Assembly (NCBI GenBank): GCA_965243285.1 | Contig: OZ251537.1 | Location: 124,001 to 188,000 of the forward strand | Direction: 5' to 3' | Length of the DNA: 64,000 bases | Origin: JAHRAW01 sp965243285 | GTDB taxonomy: Bacteria; Pseudomonadota; Gammaproteobacteria; Arenicellales; Poriferihabitantaceae | Shown: positions 9,205 through 18,128 of the stretch, one piece after another | Layout of the letters: each line of letters opens with the position of its first letter | Position numbering within the stretch: position 1 is the stretch's first letter | Notes under the pieces: model-generated | What the model saw: the letters and a program-made list of their open reading frames with translations, nothing else | The model's database searches: none | Told to the model about the DNA's origin: nothing | Made by a program: the position numbers and the translations under genes

Positions 9205-9233
9205 TTGACTCCACCCCTCTGCCCCTGTATATT
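9205..9233 (+). promoter_or_regulatory. Strong predicted sigma70 promoter for the structured RNA
   Basis: TTGACT at 9205-9210 and TATATT at 9228-9233 are separated by exactly 17 bp. This close-to-consensus pair lies only 20 bp after the restriction gene stop and points at the folded RNA, not at the next gene 228 bp away. Confidence 0.7.
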
Positions 9234-9239
9234 CCACTT

Positions 9240-9411
9240 TATCCGCCCTACGGCAGTAAGCCCCGCTCCCGGCCCTAGGCTGGCGATCCCGAGCGAGGCC
9301 AATCCCCTGGGCAGGTTGTACCTTAAGAAACCGCCCCCGGCAGTACGCTATTGTTCGCACCTGCAATGTCAGGCTGACTGAGGAACATAGCCGATCCCTG
9401 GGGCTTTTTTT
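9240..9411 (+). ncRNA. Unassigned structured RNA inside the restriction-modification locus
   Basis: About 170 nt lie between a near-consensus promoter and a seven-T run. A 7-bp closing stem pairs AAGCCCC (9258-9264) with GGGGCTT (9400-9406). Inside are three further helices: GCTC-CCGGCC closed by GGCTGG...GAGC (9265-9294), GGGCaGGTT with AACCGCCC (about 9310-9335), and CTATtGTTC with GAACATAG (about 9348-9390). CGGCAGTA occurs twice. I compared it by eye with 4.5S, 6S, tmRNA, 5S and common riboswitches and recognise none. Folding was by hand only. It could be an antiphage or antitoxin RNA, an attenuator, or an ordinary small RNA. Confidence 0.55.
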
Positions 9412-9461
9412 ATGTACTGGGCTTTTTTACGGATAGTTTTTACGAACACGGATTTCCAAAC

Positions 9462-10157
9462 ATGCACAAGGTTGCAATTCTTATTGACGGCGGTTATTTC
9501 TTGAAACGACTTCCGAAGTTACATCCGGAAATCGACATGAACCACGCCCAAGAAGTCACAACATGGATTGAGCGTCTGGTTCAGCAACATCTTTTTGACT
9601 TAAACAAAACGCTTTGCGTTTCGAACCCCTGCAGTATCTTATATCGTGCTTTTTATTACGATGCTAAACCGTACGACCAGAAAGGTCATCTCCCCATCAG
9701 CAACAAACCCTCAAACTACGGCAAATCCAAGCAGGCCATATTTAGAAATGAACTTTTCGATATTTTGCGTCGCCGCCCAAATTTCGCCGTTCGATTAGGC
9801 GACGTACGCAAGGTTGGGCGTTCTTCATGGATTCTGAAATCCGCCAAACAAAAACAACTATTAAAGCGCGAAATCCAATTTAACAATCTGGTGGATGAAG
9901 ATTTTTCGCCAGCACTCCAACAAAAAGGCGTGGATATGCGCATCGGCCTCGATATCGCATCCATCACTCTAAAGCACCAAGCCAATATCATTATTTTGGT
10001 CTCTGGCGATGAGGATTTTGTGCCGGCGGCGAAGCTGGCACGGCGTGAAGGGGTACAGTTTATTCTAGACCCCCTCTGGCAAAAAGTATCGCCTGCTCTT
10101 TTCGAACACATCGACATAATGCGAAGCGGTTTCCTCAAACCGAATCATGCCAACTAA
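9462..10157 (+). CDS. NYN-domain (PIN-like) putative ribonuclease
   Basis: A 231-residue protein of the NYN/LabA-like (DUF88) family, members of which are metal-dependent RNases. Acidic family motifs are visible: AILIDGGYF at the N-terminus, GVDMRIGLDIASI and VSGDEDFVPAAKLARREG, carrying the conserved Asp residues. Base composition is clearly more AT-rich than the housekeeping genes, which suggests transfer. It lies between the restriction subunit and the methyltransferase, on the same strand, 29 bp before the latter, so it is probably cotranscribed with it. NYN proteins are found in some restriction loci; whether this one acts on the structured RNA just upstream is unknown. Confidence 0.82.
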   Translation: MHKVAILIDGGYFLKRLPKLHPEIDMNHAQEVTTWIERLVQQHLFDLNKTLCVSNPCSILYRAFYYDAKPYDQKGHLPISNKPSNYGKSKQAIFRNELFDILRRRPNFAVRLGDVRKVGRSSWILKSAKQKQLLKREIQFNNLVDEDFSPALQQKGVDMRIGLDIASITLKHQANIIILVSGDEDFVPAAKLARREGVQFILDPLWQKVSPALFEHIDIMRSGFLKPNHAN

Positions 10158-10186
10158 AATAGAGAAAACCGCCAGGCGCCAAAAAC

Positions 10187-13012
10187 ATGCCCAAGAAGAG
10201 TAAAACCACCGTCAAAACGCTGACCCACAGCGAGGCTAAGCGCAAGAATATTCCCACTGCTGAGTATCAAGTGGCCATGGCGGGGGAGGAAAAAAGCGCG
10301 CAGCGGGTGGCTTATCCGCGGCGCAATCTCGACTTAGACCCGCAGTTAATGTGGCGCAATAAGGATTTGCAAGATGAGTACGATTTGCTGGCTTCGGCGC
10401 CGCCGCTTTATATCCAGGAAAAAGTTCACCCCAAGGCGCTGATTGACGATTTACGCCGCCACAGCGCGGCCACCGCCGCCGAGCAACCCCACGCCGATTT
10501 ATTCGGTGACTTCAACGGCGTGCCGGAGGGTGATGCCAAAACCGAGTTCTACCAGCATGACGCCAACTGGTCGAACCGCATGATTCTCGGCGATAGTTTG
10601 CAAGTGATGGCGTCTTTAGCCGAGCGCGAAGGATTGCGCGGCAAAGTGCAATGCATTTATCTAGACCCGCCTTATGGCATCAAATTTAATTCCAATTTTC
10701 AGTGGTCCACCACCAGCCGCGATGTAAAAGACGGCGATAAAAACCACATCACCCGCGAGCCGGAGCAAGTCAAAGCCTTTCGCGACACTTGGCGCCATGG
10801 CATTCACTCTTACTTAACTTACCTGCGCGATAGGTTGACCGTGGCGCGGGATTTATTGGCGGAAAGCGGCAGTATTTTCGTGCAGATTGGCGATGAAAAT
10901 GTGCATCGCGTGCGGGCGGTGATGGATGAGGTTTTTGGGGATGAAAACTACATAAGACTTATTCATTTCCAAACCACCACCGGGCTTGCTTCGGATATCC
11001 TACCTCGTTCTGGAGATTATATTCTGTGGTATGCGAAGCAACACGCATCATTAAAATATAGATCGTTGTTTCGTAAGAAACAAATCGGTGAATTAGCGAG
11101 TTATGCAAATGCATTGTCCGTTATTGACGGGCAAATTCGCAAACTATCAAAAGAAGAAAATAGTGGGGCGGTTAAAGTTGGAGCAAACTGGAAAATATAT
11201 TCAGCTCAAAACTTGAGGTCGCAAAGCTCCGGTGCAGATAAAAACCGGGAGTTTGTTTATTGCAATAAAAATTTCGACTGTGGCACGAACCATTCATGGA
11301 AAACAAAGCCATTTCCAGGAATGTTGCGACTTGCTAACGCTGGGCGAATTCAAATAAATGGTAATACGCCAAACTACATTCGACTCGTCGATGACTACCC
11401 AGTAATGAAGTTTACGAACAAATGGGATGACACTGCTATCGCAGGGTTTAGTGGTGACAAAAAGAGATACGTTGTTGAAACGCCAACAAAAGTCATTCAA
11501 CGCTGCATATTAATGACCACCGACCCCGGCGACCTAGTTCTAGACCCCACATGCGGCGCCGGCACCACCGCCTATGTCGCCGAGCAATGGGGCCGCCGCT
11601 GGATAACCATCGACACTTCCCGCGTCGCCCTCGCCTTGGCGCGCGCCCGCATCATGGGCGCCAAATATCCTTATTATTTGCTCGCCGATAGCGTCGAAGG
11701 GCAGCAAAAAGAGGCCGATTTGGTAGGCAAAGTACCCGCCGACACGCCCACCTATGGCGACCTACGCCAAGGTTTCGTGTGCGAGCGCGTGCCGCATATC
11801 ACCCTAAAATCCATCGCCAACAACGCCGAGATAGATGTGATTTGGGAGGAATATCAAGCCGAATTGGAGCCACTGCGCGCGCAAATTAATGCCGCATTGG
11901 GCGAAAACTGGCAGGAATGGGAAATTCCTCGTGTGGCGGCGGCGGACTGGCCAGCGACCGCGAAAAAAACCCACGCCGCATGGTGGGAGATGCGCATCGC
12001 CCGCCAGCGCGAAATAGACGCCTCCATCGCCGCCAAAGCGGACTTCGAATATTTACACGACAAACCCTATGCGGCTAAAAATACGGTGCGCGTCGCCGGG
12101 CCCTTTACGGTCGAAAGCGTATCGCCGCATCGCGTGTTGGGCGTGGATGAAAATGATGAATTAATCGATGGCGTGTCGGAGTCACTTGCCCCCTTCGATA
12201 AAGTCGTCGACTTCGCCGACATCATTTTGGACAACCTTAAGACCGCCGGCGTGCAGCAAAGCCGCAAAGCCGACAAAATAGAATTCCTATCGCTAACCGC
12301 CTGGCCAGGAGCCTTGGTTTGCGCCGCCGGCGTCTATCAAGAAGGCGCTCCAGAAGATACTACCCCCCCCCCCCCCCCCCCCCCCGAAAAATCGGGCATC
12401 CGAGCCGCGATTTTCATCGGCCCTGAATTCGCCACCGTGACCCGCGTCGATTTAGCCGATGCAGCCCGCGAAGCCATGGAAGCGGGTTTTGACACCCTCA
12501 TCGCTTGTGCGTTTAGTTACGACGCCCACGCCATGGAATTTAACAAAATCGGCAATTTCCCGGTGCTAAAAGCGCGCATGAACGCCGACTTGCACCTGGC
12601 TGCGGATTTAAAAAGCACCGATACAGCCAATTTATTCGTCATCTTCGGCGAGCCGGATATCGACATTATCGATGCCGATGCGCAACGCATTAAAGTGCGC
12701 GTAAAAGGCGTCGATGTATTCCACCCCAACAGCGGTGAAGTGCGCAGCGACAGCACCGATGGCATCGCCTGCTGGTTTGTCGACACCGACTATAACGAGG
12801 AAAGTTTTTTCGTCCGCCAGGCCTATTTCCTCGGTGCCACCGACCCCTACAAAGCCTTAAAAACCACCCTAAAATCCGAAATCAACGCCGACACTTGGGC
12901 CACCCTAAACACCGCCACCTCCCGCCCCTTCCAAAAACCCCCATCCGGCCGCATCGCCGTAAAAGTCATCAACCATTTAGGCGATGAAGTGATGAAGGTT
13001 TTTCGGGTGTGA
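10187..13012 (+). CDS. Type III-like adenine-specific DNA methyltransferase with in-frame poly-C tract
   Basis: A 941-residue methyltransferase, partner of the restriction gene at 6144. Motif order is that of beta-class enzymes: catalytic DPPYGIKFN near residue 160, then AdoMet-binding DPTCGAGTT near 452. The stretch between them (about 10940-11510) is much more AT-rich than either side and is where the target recognition domain should lie, so it was probably exchanged. A homopolymer of 23 C (12363-12385) encodes part of Thr and seven Pro near residue 730. Losing or gaining one C brings a stop within about 20 codons. As given, the frame is open to 13012. Confidence 0.9.
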   Translation: MPKKSKTTVKTLTHSEAKRKNIPTAEYQVAMAGEEKSAQRVAYPRRNLDLDPQLMWRNKDLQDEYDLLASAPPLYIQEKVHPKALIDDLRRHSAATAAEQPHADLFGDFNGVPEGDAKTEFYQHDANWSNRMILGDSLQVMASLAEREGLRGKVQCIYLDPPYGIKFNSNFQWSTTSRDVKDGDKNHITREPEQVKAFRDTWRHGIHSYLTYLRDRLTVARDLLAESGSIFVQIGDENVHRVRAVMDEVFGDENYIRLIHFQTTTGLASDILPRSGDYILWYAKQHASLKYRSLFRKKQIGELASYANALSVIDGQIRKLSKEENSGAVKVGANWKIYSAQNLRSQSSGADKNREFVYCNKNFDCGTNHSWKTKPFPGMLRLANAGRIQINGNTPNYIRLVDDYPVMKFTNKWDDTAIAGFSGDKKRYVVETPTKVIQRCILMTTDPGDLVLDPTCGAGTTAYVAEQWGRRWITIDTSRVALALARARIMGAKYPYYLLADSVEGQQKEADLVGKVPADTPTYGDLRQGFVCERVPHITLKSIANNAEIDVIWEEYQAELEPLRAQINAALGENWQEWEIPRVAAADWPATAKKTHAAWWEMRIARQREIDASIAAKADFEYLHDKPYAAKNTVRVAGPFTVESVSPHRVLGVDENDELIDGVSESLAPFDKVVDFADIILDNLKTAGVQQSRKADKIEFLSLTAWPGALVCAAGVYQEGAPEDTTPPPPPPPEKSGIRAAIFIGPEFATVTRVDLADAAREAMEAGFDTLIACAFSYDAHAMEFNKIGNFPVLKARMNADLHLAADLKSTDTANLFVIFGEPDIDIIDADAQRIKVRVKGVDVFHPNSGEVRSDSTDGIACWFVDTDYNEESFFVRQAYFLGATDPYKALKTTLKSEINADTWATLNTATSRPFQKPPSGRIAVKVINHLGDEVMKVFRV
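12363..12385 (+). repeat. Poly-C tract of 23 within the methyltransferase frame
   Basis: Uninterrupted run of 23 cytosines. With 22 C the new frame stops after about 19 codons; with 24 C after about 13 codons. Such tracts are classical slippage sites. The exact length is also the base most exposed to sequencing error. Confidence 0.9.
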
Positions 13013-13041
13013 GTAAATGCGCTGATAAAAGGAGCGCAAAA

Positions 13042-13998
13042 ATGCGGCGATGGGTAAAACGCCACCCCGACATCAGCATCGGAATCATCGGCGGGCTTAG
13101 CGACCATTCTACTGCCCGGCTTCCTCCCTGGATGTTGGCTCGCGTGGCTTGATTCGGACGCTTCCAGACTAGATTTAGCCCAATTTTTTGCTTATCTAAC
13201 CGGCGGAGTTTTTATAATCCGCCAAGTTATCGCATCCAATAAACGCGCCACCGCCGCGGAAAAAAACGCCGAATCTGCCGTAAAAACTGTCGAGGTTACC
13301 GAACGCGGAAATGTTACCGAGCGCTTTAAAAATGCAGTGGAACATTTGGGTAGCGATTCCGCCACCATTCGGTTAGGGGGAATTTACGCCTTACACCATA
13401 TCGCCAAAGATTCGGTTTCCTACCGAGAACTGTGTTTAGAGTGTTGTGCGCTTATATCAGGGAGACCACCGGCAAAGATGAGTACCCCGGTCGATCTAAA
13501 ATCAAAGATAAAGAAAAAAAACCTACTAATGAAATCCAGGTTATCTTAGATTTGTTATTCCAATATAAAGCCAATACAATTTATGCTCACTACCATGCTG
13601 ATTTAACAGGAGTGTATTTGTCTGGAGCAATTTTATGCCACGCTCATCTACAACATGCGCAGTTGAACTTCGCTAATCTGCGTGGTGCCGATTGTCGTGG
13701 GATCAACTTACAAGATGCCGCATTAGTTGGAGTTGATATGACGAACGCGAATTTTATAAATTCTAGATTGTGCAATGCCAATTGCAATGACAGCCGTTTT
13801 CAGTGGGCAAAAATGATGGATGCTGATTTACAAGATGCATCTCTAATGCGCACAAACCTCACAGACGCTCGACATATTAAACCTCATCAGTTACTTAAAA
13901 CTAAAATCCTTACTGGAGCAGTCATGGATGACGGAATTAAAAGATGCGTATCACTAAAAAAACCAGACTTGTTTGGGGAATTTCATAAGTTTGAATGA
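13042..13998 (+). pseudogene. Pentapeptide-repeat membrane protein, broken by two frameshifts
   Basis: ATG 13042 has AAGGAG upstream and reads MRRWVKRHPDISIGIIGG, then hits a stop. Shifting frame near 13100 continues the same protein: a hydrophobic stretch (TILLPGFLPGCWLAWL), a second (FFAYLTGGVFIIRQVIA), then the family block VTERFKNAVEHLGSDS and IRLGGIYALHHIAKDS. Near 13430 a second shift leads into FRVLCAYIRETTG and pentapeptide repeats of A(D/N)LxG type (LTGVYLSGAIL, LNFANLRGADCRG) to the stop at 13998. The family is recognisable, its function is not known, and the copy is probably inactive unless these are sequencing errors. Confidence 0.75.
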
Positions 13999-14067
13999 AC
14001 CGCTGCGCTAACCATCAAAATCCATAAAAACAGGGCGATGCCCACCTCGCCACCCAATCATACCCCC

Positions 14068-16758
14068 CTACCCCGCCTTCTCCGCCGCCTTGTTATACGA
14101 ATCGATCTCGTTGAAGTTTAGGTAGCGGTAAATATCGGCGGACATGGCGTTTAGTTCGCCGGCTTCGTTCATGTATTCGGCTACCGTGGGCAGGCGGCCT
14201 AACACGCCGGCGACGGCGGCGAGTTCGGATGAGGCTAGGTATACATCGGCGTCTTTGCCCAAGCGGTTGGGGAAATTGCGCGTTGAGGTGGAGACCACGG
14301 TGGCGCCATCGGCCACTCTTGCCTGATTGCCCATGCAGAGCGAGCAGCCGGGCGGTTCGGTGCGGGCGCCGGCGGCGGCGAAAATGGCGTAATGGCCTTC
14401 TTCGACTAATTGCGCTTGGTCCATCTTGGTGGGCGGCACAATCCACATGCGCGTGGGGATTACTTGGCGCATTTTATCCAGCAGGCGGCTGGCGGCGCGA
14501 AAATGGCCGATGTTGGTCATGCATGAGCCGATAAAAACTTCATGCACCGCATCGCCCGCCACTTCGGATAGCAGGCGGGCGTCGTCTGGGTCATTCGGGG
14601 CGCACAGAATCGGCTCGGTGATGGTATTTAGATCGATGTCGATGGTGGCGAAATATTCGGCGTCGGCATCGGCTGCCATCAGTTGCGGCGAATCCAACCA
14701 TGCTTGCATGGCATGGATGCGGCGGGTGATGGTGCGCGCATCGCCATAGCCCTCGCTCAACATCCATTTCAGCATGACGATGTTCGAGGTTATATATTCC
14801 ACCACCGGCGCTTGATTGAGCGCGATGGTGCAGCCGGATGCGGAGCGCTCGGCCGAGGCGTCGGCGAACTCGAAGGCTTGCTCCACCTTCAAATCCGGCA
14901 GTCCTTGGATTTCCAGCACGCGACCGGAGTACACATTTTTTTTGCCGGCTTTTTCCACCGTCAGCAAGCCCTGTTGGATGGCGGCGCGAGGGATGGCGTG
15001 CACCAAATCGCGCAGGGTGATGCCGGGCTGCATTTCACCGCTGAAGCGCACCCGCACCGACTCCGGCATGTCCAGCGGCATCACGCCGGTGGCGGCGGCG
15101 AACGCCACCAGCCCGGAGCCAGCCGGGAAAGATATGCCGAGCGGAAAGCGGGTATGGGAATCGCCGCCGGTGCCCACCGTATCCGGCAACAGCATGCGGT
15201 TCATCCACGAGTGAATGATGCCATCGCCGGGGCGCAGGGAAATGCCGCCGCGGTCCATCATAAAATCCGGCAGGCTGTGCTGGGTTTCGATGTCCACCGG
15301 CTTCGGGTAGGCCGAGGTGTGGCAGAAAGATTGCATCACCAAATCGGCTTGGAAGCCCAAGCAGGCGAGGTCTTTTAATTCATCGCGCGTCATCGGGCCG
15401 GTGGTGTCTTGGGAGCCGACGGTGCTCATTTTCGGCTCGCAATATTGCCCAGCGCGCACGCCATCCAAGCCGCACGCCCGCCCCACCATTTTTTGCGCCA
15501 AGGTATAGCCGCGCGTGCTTTGCAACGGCGGCATCGGCTGGCGAAATAGTAGCAAATCTGTCTGTTTTGCTGATTTTTTCACCGAATCGGCCGATTTTTC
15601 CGCCAATTTTGACGATTTTTGCGTCGAATCGCCCGATTTTGATACTGAATCCGCCGAATCCCCCGCCACCGGGCTCGCTCCCTCCAACCCCAATTCTTTC
15701 CGCGCTCGGGCGGTCAAGCCGCGCCCGACAATCAAATTAATCCGCCCGCCGGCGCGCACTTCGTCTAACAACACCTCGGTTTTCAGCGTGAATTCGGCCA
15801 ACACCTCATCGCTGCCGTGGCGGCGCGCTTGGCCGGCATAGGGGTAGATGTCGATAACATCGCCCATGTCCATTTTTTGCACATCCATTTCGATGGGCAG
15901 GGCGCCGGAATCCTCCAGCGTGTTGAAGAAAATCGGCGCGATTTGCCCGCCGAAGCAATAGCCGCCGGCGCGTTTATTGGGAATGCCGGGAATGTCGGCG
16001 CCGGTGTACCACAGCATCGAATTGACCGCCGATTTGCGCGATGAGCCGGTGCCCACCACATCGCCCACATAAGCCACCGGATGGCCTTTTTGTTTCAATT
16101 TTTCCAGCACCGCCAACGGATTTTCCGCCAGGCCGGGGCGCGGGTTTTTTAGCATGGCGAGGGCGTGCAGGGGGATATCTGGGCGCGACCAGGCGTCCGG
16201 CGCCGGCGATAAATCATCGGTATTGGTCTCGCCCGGCACCTTAAATACCGTGACCGTAAACATCTCCGCCACCGCCGGCGCGTCGGTAAACCACTCCGCC
16301 GCGGCCCACGCCTGCATGGTTTTTTGCGCCGCCGCATGGCCGCGCTTGGCGAGTTCGGCCACATCATAAAAGGCATCGAACATCAGCAAAGTGCCCGACA
16401 GCGCTTGTGCCGCCGCCGCCGCTAATTTCGAATCCTCCAGCGCCGCGAGCAAGGGCGCGATGTTGTAGCCGCCGTGCATCAGGCCGAGCAACTGCACCGC
16501 ATGTTCGCGGTCAATCAACGGTGATGCCGCCTCGCCGCTCACGATGGCGGCCAAAAACGCCGCCTTGACATAAGCCGCTTGAGCCACCCCAGCCGGCACG
16601 CGATTGCCGATGAGGTCTACCAACTGCTCGGCGGGCGAACCCGCCGGCGGGGCTTTCAGCAACACCACCAACTCCGCTGTTTGCGCCGCATCCAGCGGCT
16701 TGGGGGCGATGCCGAGGGCGGCGCGTTCTTCCACATGTTTGGCGTAGGCGTTTAACAT
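14068..16758 (-). CDS. acnB: Aconitate hydratase B
   Basis: Iron-sulfur hydratase that interconverts citrate and isocitrate in the TCA and glyoxylate cycles. The 896 residues have the AcnB order: N-terminal HEAT-like domain (MLNAYAKHVEERAALGI), swivel domain (VGDVVGTGSSRKSAVNSM), then the catalytic part with cluster cysteines in GSCMTNIGHF and CSLCMGNQARV. Compared with about 865 residues in E. coli, the extra length is mostly a Ser/Lys/Asp-rich linker before DLLLFRQPMPPLQ. That linker is built from 7-residue repeats. The upstream 353 bp (16759-17111) hold no gene I can support. Confidence 0.95.
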   Translation of the reverse strand: MLNAYAKHVEERAALGIAPKPLDAAQTAELVVLLKAPPAGSPAEQLVDLIGNRVPAGVAQAAYVKAAFLAAIVSGEAASPLIDREHAVQLLGLMHGGYNIAPLLAALEDSKLAAAAAQALSGTLLMFDAFYDVAELAKRGHAAAQKTMQAWAAAEWFTDAPAVAEMFTVTVFKVPGETNTDDLSPAPDAWSRPDIPLHALAMLKNPRPGLAENPLAVLEKLKQKGHPVAYVGDVVGTGSSRKSAVNSMLWYTGADIPGIPNKRAGGYCFGGQIAPIFFNTLEDSGALPIEMDVQKMDMGDVIDIYPYAGQARRHGSDEVLAEFTLKTEVLLDEVRAGGRINLIVGRGLTARARKELGLEGASPVAGDSADSVSKSGDSTQKSSKLAEKSADSVKKSAKQTDLLLFRQPMPPLQSTRGYTLAQKMVGRACGLDGVRAGQYCEPKMSTVGSQDTTGPMTRDELKDLACLGFQADLVMQSFCHTSAYPKPVDIETQHSLPDFMMDRGGISLRPGDGIIHSWMNRMLLPDTVGTGGDSHTRFPLGISFPAGSGLVAFAAATGVMPLDMPESVRVRFSGEMQPGITLRDLVHAIPRAAIQQGLLTVEKAGKKNVYSGRVLEIQGLPDLKVEQAFEFADASAERSASGCTIALNQAPVVEYITSNIVMLKWMLSEGYGDARTITRRIHAMQAWLDSPQLMAADADAEYFATIDIDLNTITEPILCAPNDPDDARLLSEVAGDAVHEVFIGSCMTNIGHFRAASRLLDKMRQVIPTRMWIVPPTKMDQAQLVEEGHYAIFAAAGARTEPPGCSLCMGNQARVADGATVVSTSTRNFPNRLGKDADVYLASSELAAVAGVLGRLPTVAEYMNEAGELNAMSADIYRYLNFNEIDSYNKAAEKAG
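15570..15661 (-). repeat. 21-bp imperfect repeat coding the acnB linker
   Basis: About four units of the form GATTTTTNNNCCGAATCGNCC (+ strand) run in frame inside acnB and give 7-residue repeats such as EKSADSV and KKSAKQT. The GATTTT-plus-GAATCGGCC wording resembles noncoding repeats elsewhere in the window. Confidence 0.7.
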
Positions 16759-17111
16759 GGCAGGTTCTCGCTAAGGGGTCGGGCGGTGGGGATTCGGTAG
16801 CATTCGGGTATGACGAGTATCGAGTATGGCGGATGGCGGTGAGGTTTGCGGTTGAATGTTGGGGGGTATGGATTCGCGGTGGCTGGCTTGGGCGATGGCT
16901 AGTTGATGATTTGGCGCGCTGGTTTCATGGCGTGGGCATTATGGCGAATACCATGGCGCGACGCCATGCGTACCCAGCCGCTGGGCGATGAATCAGCCAT
17001 AAATCAGCGCAAATTCACCGATTCCATGGTTCATTTTTATCACCATCGACATAAACGCCTGCAACGCAACGCCAGCCCCTTAAAATGCGTGACTGGGTCG
17101 ATTTCCAGCCG
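16759..17111. other. Intergenic stretch without recognised features
   Basis: This 353-bp stretch lies between the divergent start of acnB and the end of bioY. A 70-codon open frame on the + strand has no recognisable similarity. I see no repeat element, RNA or convincing terminator. Confidence 0.5.
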
Positions 17112-17786
17112 TTAGGTCGACCGCCGCTGCGAGTCGCCGCCCTTTTTGGCCGACATCCCATCCAACAGCCGCCACACCGCCGGCAACATGGCCATTGCCA
17201 GCGCGATTTTCAGCATATCGCCGGGCAAAAACGGCAGCATGCCCCACGCCAGCAGCGGTTTATCCCAGCCGATGAGGGCGCCGAGCCACAGCAATCCGCC
17301 GGCGTAGATGATGGCGTTGCCGATGAGCATGGCGGCTAAAGTGGTGCTGATGCGGCGGTCCCAGCCCTTTTCCGCCAGCCAGCCGACGGCCGCCGCCGCA
17401 GCCACGAAACCGGCCAGATAGCCGCCGGTGGTGCCGAACATGTAAGCCAGACCGATGCCTTTTTCCGGCGTGCCGGCGAACACCGGCAGACCAAGCGCGC
17501 CTTGCGTCAGATACAGCGCCACGCTCAACGCCCCCAACCGCCAGCCGTAGGCGAAGCCGATGAGCAACACCACCAGCGTTTGCATGGTAAGTGGCACCGG
17601 GTGGAACGGGATTTGTACTTTGGCCGATAAAGTGAGCAGCGCCGAGCCGACCGCCGCCAGAATCACTCCGCGCGCGAGGCCGCCGAGGGCGCCCAATCCG
17701 CCGCCGCCGCCGCCGCCATGCGGCCACAGACGGGTGGCTAAAGTGGGGTGGCGGTGCGGCAGCGTGGGGATGGCGTGGGTTGTCAT
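17112..17786 (-). CDS. bioY: Biotin transporter BioY (ECF S component)
   Basis: A 224-residue membrane protein with about six hydrophobic segments. The family block VPLTMQTLVVLLIGFAYG and ALYLTQGALGLPVFAG followed by FGTTGGYLAGFVAA is typical of BioY, the substrate-binding component for biotin uptake. The N-terminus has a run of seven glycines encoded by GCC/GGC-type triplets, another small low-complexity expansion. No BioMN energising genes are adjacent, so it may work alone or with a shared ECF module. It is a single gene between acnB and lnt. Confidence 0.9.
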   Translation of the reverse strand: MTTHAIPTLPHRHPTLATRLWPHGGGGGGGLGALGGLARGVILAAVGSALLTLSAKVQIPFHPVPLTMQTLVVLLIGFAYGWRLGALSVALYLTQGALGLPVFAGTPEKGIGLAYMFGTTGGYLAGFVAAAAAVGWLAEKGWDRRISTTLAAMLIGNAIIYAGGLLWLGALIGWDKPLLAWGMLPFLPGDMLKIALAMAMLPAVWRLLDGMSAKKGGDSQRRST

Positions 17787-17794
17787 GGGGTGAC

Positions 17795-18030
17795 CTCGCT
17801 GGATTTGGGGGGATTTGGGGGGATTTTGGGGGTGGATTTTGGTGAATTTGCGGTGGATTTCGCTGGCTATATTGGCGCCAGAATCGGCGGCGAATTTCGC
17901 TGGATTTCGATGGATTTTTCGGTGAGTTTCGGTGGGTTTTACTGGATGAATTTACGCCAGAATTTGCGATAAATTTCGCTGGATTTCGATGAATTTACGC
18001 TGAATTCCGGCGAATTTCGCTGGATTCCGC
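17795..18030. repeat. Degenerate GGATTTCG/GGATTTTGG repeat tract
   Basis: Over 230 bp, short units such as GGATTTGGGG, GAATTTCGCTGGATTTCGATG and near copies follow one another between bioY and lnt. There is no fixed period, but the wording is clearly repetitive. No open frame here is credible. Confidence 0.65.
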
Positions 18031-18128
18031 TTCGATTCCAAACCAATTCAAGCCCATGGATAAACTTCCGCCAACCTCAGCCGCCCATTCGGCTAAGCGC
18101 ATTCGGCCTAACACCGGGTCACTCAAGT

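Noticed and set aside
9240..9411. Assignment of the structured RNA as 4.5S, tmRNA, 5S or a common riboswitch
   Set aside because: None of the signature loops of those RNAs is present when compared by eye; left unassigned.
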